A stretch of DNA of 10,231 bases from Lentisphaeria bacterium (GTDB taxonomy: Bacteria > Verrucomicrobiota > Lentisphaeria > Oligosphaerales > Oligosphaeraceae), in contig JAEEXV010000043.1 in assembly GCA_016287975.1 (NCBI GenBank), forward strand, positions 1-10,231, in the 5' to 3' direction. The notes beneath the pieces were generated by a model. It ran no database searches. It worked only from the letters and a program-made list of their open reading frames with translations, and had not been told where the DNA came from. The translations under genes and the position numbers were made by a program. Within the stretch, counting starts at the first letter, position 1. Every line of letters begins with the position of its first letter. This document shows positions 7,350 through 10,231 of this stretch, piece by piece.

Positions 7350-9431
7350 ATGCAAAACTTCGCTCCCTGGGCGTGGACCGAGCTCCTCGCCTTCGACAAC
7401 ACCCAGCCCGACGGCGGCGCCGCCGAATACCTCGCCTCCCTGAGCTTCACGCCCGAGGCCATCTGCCTGATGACCTCCTCCCCCGACTTCATCCTCGGAC
7501 ACACGGGTTGCGCCGAGGAGCGCGTCCTCCCGCCCGATGTCTGCGCCCGCAACGGCCAGGCTGGCAACGAACGCCGCCAGCGCCAGGAGTGGACCAACTG
7601 GCAGCTGCGCAACCTCATCTCGGAATTGAAGAAGGCAGGCTGCGAGGTCTACTGCTCGTGCTTCACGACCTACCAGGAGAACCGCTTCCACGAGGAGAAG
7701 TTCGTCACCGCACATCCTGAGGTCCGCCTGACCTGGGCTGGCCTCTGGCGCGGCCAGGAACTCAACGTCCTCGCCCAATTGAACGACGGCACCCTCTTCG
7801 AGGACTACTTCATCCCCAAGGTCGTCGAGGTCTGCCGCGACTACGGCTTCAACGGCTGGCACGGCCCCGACGGCTACGGCCCCTGGAGCGGCGGCAACAT
7901 CACTGGCACCGACTTCTCCGACGCCACTGTCCCGCAGTTCACCGCAGGCCGCGGCTGGGATCTCCCCGAGTGCTTCCAGCCGATTCCGCGCATCGCCACG
8001 ATGAACGAGGTCCTCGCCGCCCGCAAGGCCGACGTCCCCGTCTCCCCCGCCGCCACCGAGGAGATCATGTTCCGCAAGGACGGCTTCCTGCAGAGCGACA
8101 GCCAGGCGGGCCTCGCGCAGCTCGCCGCACGCCGCGACTGGATCTGCCAGAACCACTTCGCCGAATGGCGCGAGTTCATCGCCGCCCGCTGGGAGCAGTT
8201 CTGGAGCAAGGCCCTCAAGGCCCTCCACGCCGAGGGCTTCAAGGCCGTCATCAACTCCGCCTGGACCAAGGGCTGCTTCGACGCCTACCACGAGTTCGGC
8301 CTCGACTACCGCCGCATCGCCAGGGCGGGCGTCGACGCCATGGTCGTCGAGACCGTCGCCCTCGGCATGTCCATGACCCGTCCCGAGACCCCCTTCCACG
8401 ACGCCTACGCAGCCGCCCTCGCCGACATCCATACTGCCCTCCCCGATCTCAAACTCGTCTTCCTGCATGGCATCAAGGACATCGACGAGTTCTGGGACAA
8501 CCTCCGCCAGGCCCCCGCAGGCTACGAGCGCGAACTCTACAAACTCACCCACCTCTACTCCCTCCGACCCGACGGCACCCTCTCCCGCGCCGCAGACCGA
8601 CTCCTCGCCTGCCTCGCCGACGGCATCGCGCCCCACGAATGGACCTTCATCCGCGAACGCTGGGACGCCGCCTTCGACCACCCCGCCCCCCAGGAGGCAG
8701 GCCTCCTGCCCGTCCTCCTCCCCGACGCCTTCACCGACGCGGCCGCCAGCGACTACTGGGGCGACAGCTTCCCGCCCGCCCTCGACCAGGTCAACGCCCT
8801 GATGATCGCGGGCCTCCCCCTGCAGGTCTTCACCACCCGCGAAAACGCTCCCGCAGGACAGCCCGTCCTCCTGCCGTCCGCTCATCTCCTGCCGCGCGCC
8901 GACCTCGACGCCCTCCTCCAGCGCCACCCTGGCACCGTCCTCTGCGGCCGCGCCGAGGCGCTCGACGGCATCCCAGGCGAACGCCTCACCGACGGCCAGA
9001 CCACCCTCGTCCTCACGGGACGCCCCGACGCCACGCACCAGTGCGCCGACGCCCCCGCCGAACGCCGCGCGCCTGGCTTCGCCGTCCTCGGCTTCTACTT
9101 CATCCGCCACCGCGCCATCGCCGCGCCCGCCTTCTGGGCCGAGGCCGCGAAACTCCTCCTCGGCGCCTTCGGCGACGGCAAGCCCGCCCTCGTCTCCGCC
9201 AACTTCCCCTGCTCCCTCCTCTACCAGCGCATCGACGAGAAGACCTGGGAAGTCGCCGTCGAGGCCCGCGCCCCATGGGGCCGCGCCAAGGCCGTCGTCA
9301 AACTCCCCGCCCCCATCCGCGATTGCCGCATCTGCAGTTCCTTCCCCGTCCGCCCGTGCGCCCTCGAGGGCGACTGCCTCACCCTGCCCATTCCCCCGCG
9401 CGGCATCGCCGTCGCACAGGTCACCATCTGA
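7350..9431 (+). CDS. Glycosidase-like TIM-barrel protein without signal peptide
   Basis: 693 aa. The ATG at 7350 is the only credible start: the in-frame stop TGA at 7305-7307 lies upstream with no other start codon between. There is no N-terminal hydrophobic segment, so it is probably cytoplasmic, unlike the three genes before it. Residues about 1-440 resemble a glycosidase barrel: LRNLISELKKAGCEVYC as a helix-strand, VVEVCRDYGFNGWHGPDGYG with D174 in a position typical of a catalytic Asp, AEGFKAVINSAW, and AGVDAMVVETVALG with E334. Residues about 450-560 (LLPVLLPDAF, QVNALMIAGLPLQVF, GTVLCGRAEAL) look like the GATase-like domain that follows the barrel in beta-galactosidase-type enzymes. 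The C-terminus is beta-rich. It may process oligosaccharides imported after outside hydrolysis. Exact family, substrate and catalytic residues are not identified. The 77-base gap before it contains no repeat or clear promoter. Confidence 0.9.
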   Translation: MQNFAPWAWTELLAFDNTQPDGGAAEYLASLSFTPEAICLMTSSPDFILGHTGCAEERVLPPDVCARNGQAGNERRQRQEWTNWQLRNLISELKKAGCEVYCSCFTTYQENRFHEEKFVTAHPEVRLTWAGLWRGQELNVLAQLNDGTLFEDYFIPKVVEVCRDYGFNGWHGPDGYGPWSGGNITGTDFSDATVPQFTAGRGWDLPECFQPIPRIATMNEVLAARKADVPVSPAATEEIMFRKDGFLQSDSQAGLAQLAARRDWICQNHFAEWREFIAARWEQFWSKALKALHAEGFKAVINSAWTKGCFDAYHEFGLDYRRIARAGVDAMVVETVALGMSMTRPETPFHDAYAAALADIHTALPDLKLVFLHGIKDIDEFWDNLRQAPAGYERELYKLTHLYSLRPDGTLSRAADRLLACLADGIAPHEWTFIRERWDAAFDHPAPQEAGLLPVLLPDAFTDAAASDYWGDSFPPALDQVNALMIAGLPLQVFTTRENAPAGQPVLLPSAHLLPRADLDALLQRHPGTVLCGRAEALDGIPGERLTDGQTTLVLTGRPDATHQCADAPAERRAPGFAVLGFYFIRHRAIAAPAFWAEAAKLLLGAFGDGKPALVSANFPCSLLYQRIDEKTWEVAVEARAPWGRAKAVVKLPAPIRDCRICSSFPVRPCALEGDCLTLPIPPRGIAVAQVTI

Positions 9432-9442
9432 CCAGCCAAAGA

Positions 9443-9482
9443 GATTCAAGGGATGCAAGGGATTCAAGGGATTCAAGGGATT
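9443..9482 (+). repeat. 9-nt tandem repeat (GATTCAAGG), about 4.4 copies
   Basis: Units are 9443-9451 GATTCAAGG, 9452-9460 GATGCAAGG (one T to G change), 9461-9469 and 9470-9478 GATTCAAGG, and a partial GATT at 9479-9482. The array starts 12 bases after the stop codon of the glycosidase-like gene. It is AT-richer than its surroundings. Reverse-complement units of the same 9-mer occur at 9531-9548, so the array also forms the left arm of an inverted repeat. Confidence 0.93.
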
Positions 9483-9549
9483 AGCAATCCCCGCCCCTCC
9501 CCCCATAACCCAGCACATCCCTTTGATCTCTTGAATCCCTTGAATCCCT
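9458..9549. repeat. Long inverted repeat built from the 9-nt unit; possible terminator or mRNA stem
   Basis: Positions 9459-9476 are a perfect reverse complement of 9531-9548 (18 bp). Pairing extends to about 27 bp (9458-9484 with 9523-9549) when three G-U pairs are allowed. The loop is 38 bases, C-rich and shows no gene. The stem lies between the glycosidase-like gene and the pseudopilin gene. It could end or stabilise the upstream transcript, separating the two units. No T-run follows the right arm. Palindromic array expansion is an alternative origin. Confidence 0.8.
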
Positions 9550-9588
9550 GCCTAAAGCCCTCAATAACCCCACTGTCCCCCAAACCAT

Positions 9589-9593
9589 AGGAG
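9589..9593 (+). promoter_or_regulatory. Shine-Dalgarno AGGAG of the pseudopilin gene
   Basis: AGGAG ends five bases before the ATG at 9599. It is the only clear Shine-Dalgarno among the five genes here and fixes the start of the pseudopilin. No convincing -10/-35 pair was seen in 9550-9588. Confidence 0.75.
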
Positions 9594-9598
9594 CCCCC

Positions 9599-10231
9599 AT
9601 GATTCCCACCCGCAAGCGATTCACCCTGATTGAACTTCTGGTCGTCATCGCGATCATCGCGATCCTGGCCTCCATGCTGCTGCCTGCCCTCTCCAAGGCG
9701 CGTGAGAAGGCCCGTTCCGCCAAATGCGTCAGCAACCTCAAGCAGTACGGCCTCGCCGCCGCGATGTACGGCAACGACAACGGCGACTGGTTCCCGCCCA
9801 CCTCGGACGGCACTCGCACCCACATCTGGGCGTGGGAGTTCCGCGACCACTACTTCTCGCTGAACACCACCCCGTGGACCAGCCCCGCCGCCAAGGGCAC
9901 CCTCTGGTCCTGCCCCTCCGAACCCGCCACCTTCTCCACCTCGTATGAGACCCACCCCACGCTGCAGGGTCTCGTCGGCCCGTATGTGCTTCCCCAATAC
10001 GGCATCAACAGCTACATCGCCTCGCGCCCGGCAACTGGCTACGAGGACACTGGCTGGAACATCAAACTCTTCGCCGCCATCCACCATCCATCCTCCGTCA
10101 TGGCCTTCGCCGACAACCGCCACCGCTACCTCCCCATCACCTACTGCAACTACCCCAACTATGAAGGCACCGGCAAAGTCTGCTGCCGCCACGGCAGCGC
10201 CGACTACATGACCGGCAAGGCCAACATGGTC
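9599..10231 (+). CDS. Type II/IV pseudopilin-like protein, H-X9-DG family (3' end outside window)
   Basis: The frame is open from the ATG at 9599 to the last base of the window (211 codons), so the gene is truncated by the edge. The N-terminus [16 protein letters not shown] carries the type III (prepilin) signal: basic leader of 7 residues, Phe at +1, Glu at +5 (E12), then one long hydrophobic helix through [13 protein letters not shown]. Next comes the amphipathic [20 protein letters not shown] segment typical of these proteins. LWSCPSEP and the terminal [15 protein letters not shown] fit the approach to the H-X9-DG C-terminal motif, which should follow immediately. The residue before the cleavage point is Arg, not the usual Gly. 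The protein would be processed by prepilin peptidase and sit in the inner membrane or a pseudopilus. Such genes are multicopy in Lentisphaerota-type genomes; the specific partner here is unknown. Three CCGG sites in its 3' part contrast with the rest of the window. Confidence 0.93.
   Translation, partial: MIPTRKRFTLIELLVVIAIIAILASMLLPALSKAREKARSAKCVSNLKQYGLAAAMYGNDNGDWFPPTSDGTRTHIWAWEFRDHYFSLNTTPWTSPAAKGTLWSCPSEPATFSTSYETHPTLQGLVGPYVLPQYGINSYIASRPATGYEDTGWNIKLFAAIHHPSSVMAFADNRHRYLPITYCNYPNYEGTGKVCCRHGSADYMTGKANMV
10028..10215. other. Only three CCGG sites in the window
   Basis: CCGG occurs at 10028-10031 (Pro CCG followed by GCA), 10170-10173 and 10212-10215 (both Thr-Gly, ACC GGC). By line-by-line reading, no other CCGG exists in the window. 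The site is palindromic, so this holds for both strands. Confidence 0.88.

Noticed and set aside
7970..9484. 504-aa + strand reading frame ending in RDSRD repeats
   Set aside because: Shadow frame of the glycosidase-like gene that runs into the 9-nt tandem repeat.
7221..9518. 765-aa minus-strand reading frame
   Set aside because: Antisense shadow of the glycosidase-like gene; starts with peptide from the 9-nt repeat and has no recognisable domain.
1..10231. tRNA, rRNA, transposase or integrase genes
   Set aside because: No cloverleaf-like or rRNA sequence and no recombinase motifs were seen in any frame.

Overview
The window is GC-rich bacterial DNA (roughly 70% G+C by eye, with a strongly C-rich + strand). 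All five protein genes run left to right. The best taxonomic clue is the last gene, whose N-terminus ([19 protein letters not shown], then [12 protein letters not shown] and [10 protein letters not shown]) is the pseudopilin type that is greatly expanded in Lentisphaerota (Victivallales-like bacteria) and related PVC-group or Kiritimatiellota bacteria. I infer an uncultured or gut-type member of that assemblage. Nothing in the window fixes genus or species.

Layout: 1-105 holds the end of an interspersed structured repeat and a leader. 106-3246 encodes a large exported protein with a LamG-like domain, a glycosidase-like barrel, a GATase-like domain and C-terminal beta domains. 3247-3451 is an intergenic region with the second repeat copy. 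3452-6328 encodes a large exported protein with a CBM9-like domain, Ig-like domains, a barrel-like region with an S-D-E-P motif, and a C-terminal F5/8C (discoidin) domain. 6329-6558 is an intergenic region with a partial repeat plus perfect hairpin, the third full repeat copy and a TATAAT-containing AT pocket. 6559-7272 encodes a small exported LamG lectin-like protein. 7350-9431 encodes a glycosidase-like protein without a signal peptide. 9432-9598 holds a 9-nt tandem repeat inside a 27-bp inverted repeat. 9599-10231 is a type II/IV pseudopilin gene cut by the window edge just before its expected H-X9-DG segment.

Together this reads as a glycan-degradation cluster: three exported proteins with sugar-binding or glycosidase-like modules, one probably cytoplasmic glycosidase-like enzyme, and a secretion or attachment-type pseudopilin. 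The polysaccharide cannot be deduced.

Three signals are not explained by the genes. (1) The tetranucleotide CCGG is completely absent from positions 1-10027, in coding and non-coding DNA, and synonymous codon choices clearly avoid it. It then appears three times in the last 204 bases. (2) A family of structured intergenic repeats sits upstream of each of the three signal-peptide genes. (3) A 9-nt microsatellite forms a long stem in the gap before the pseudopilin gene.
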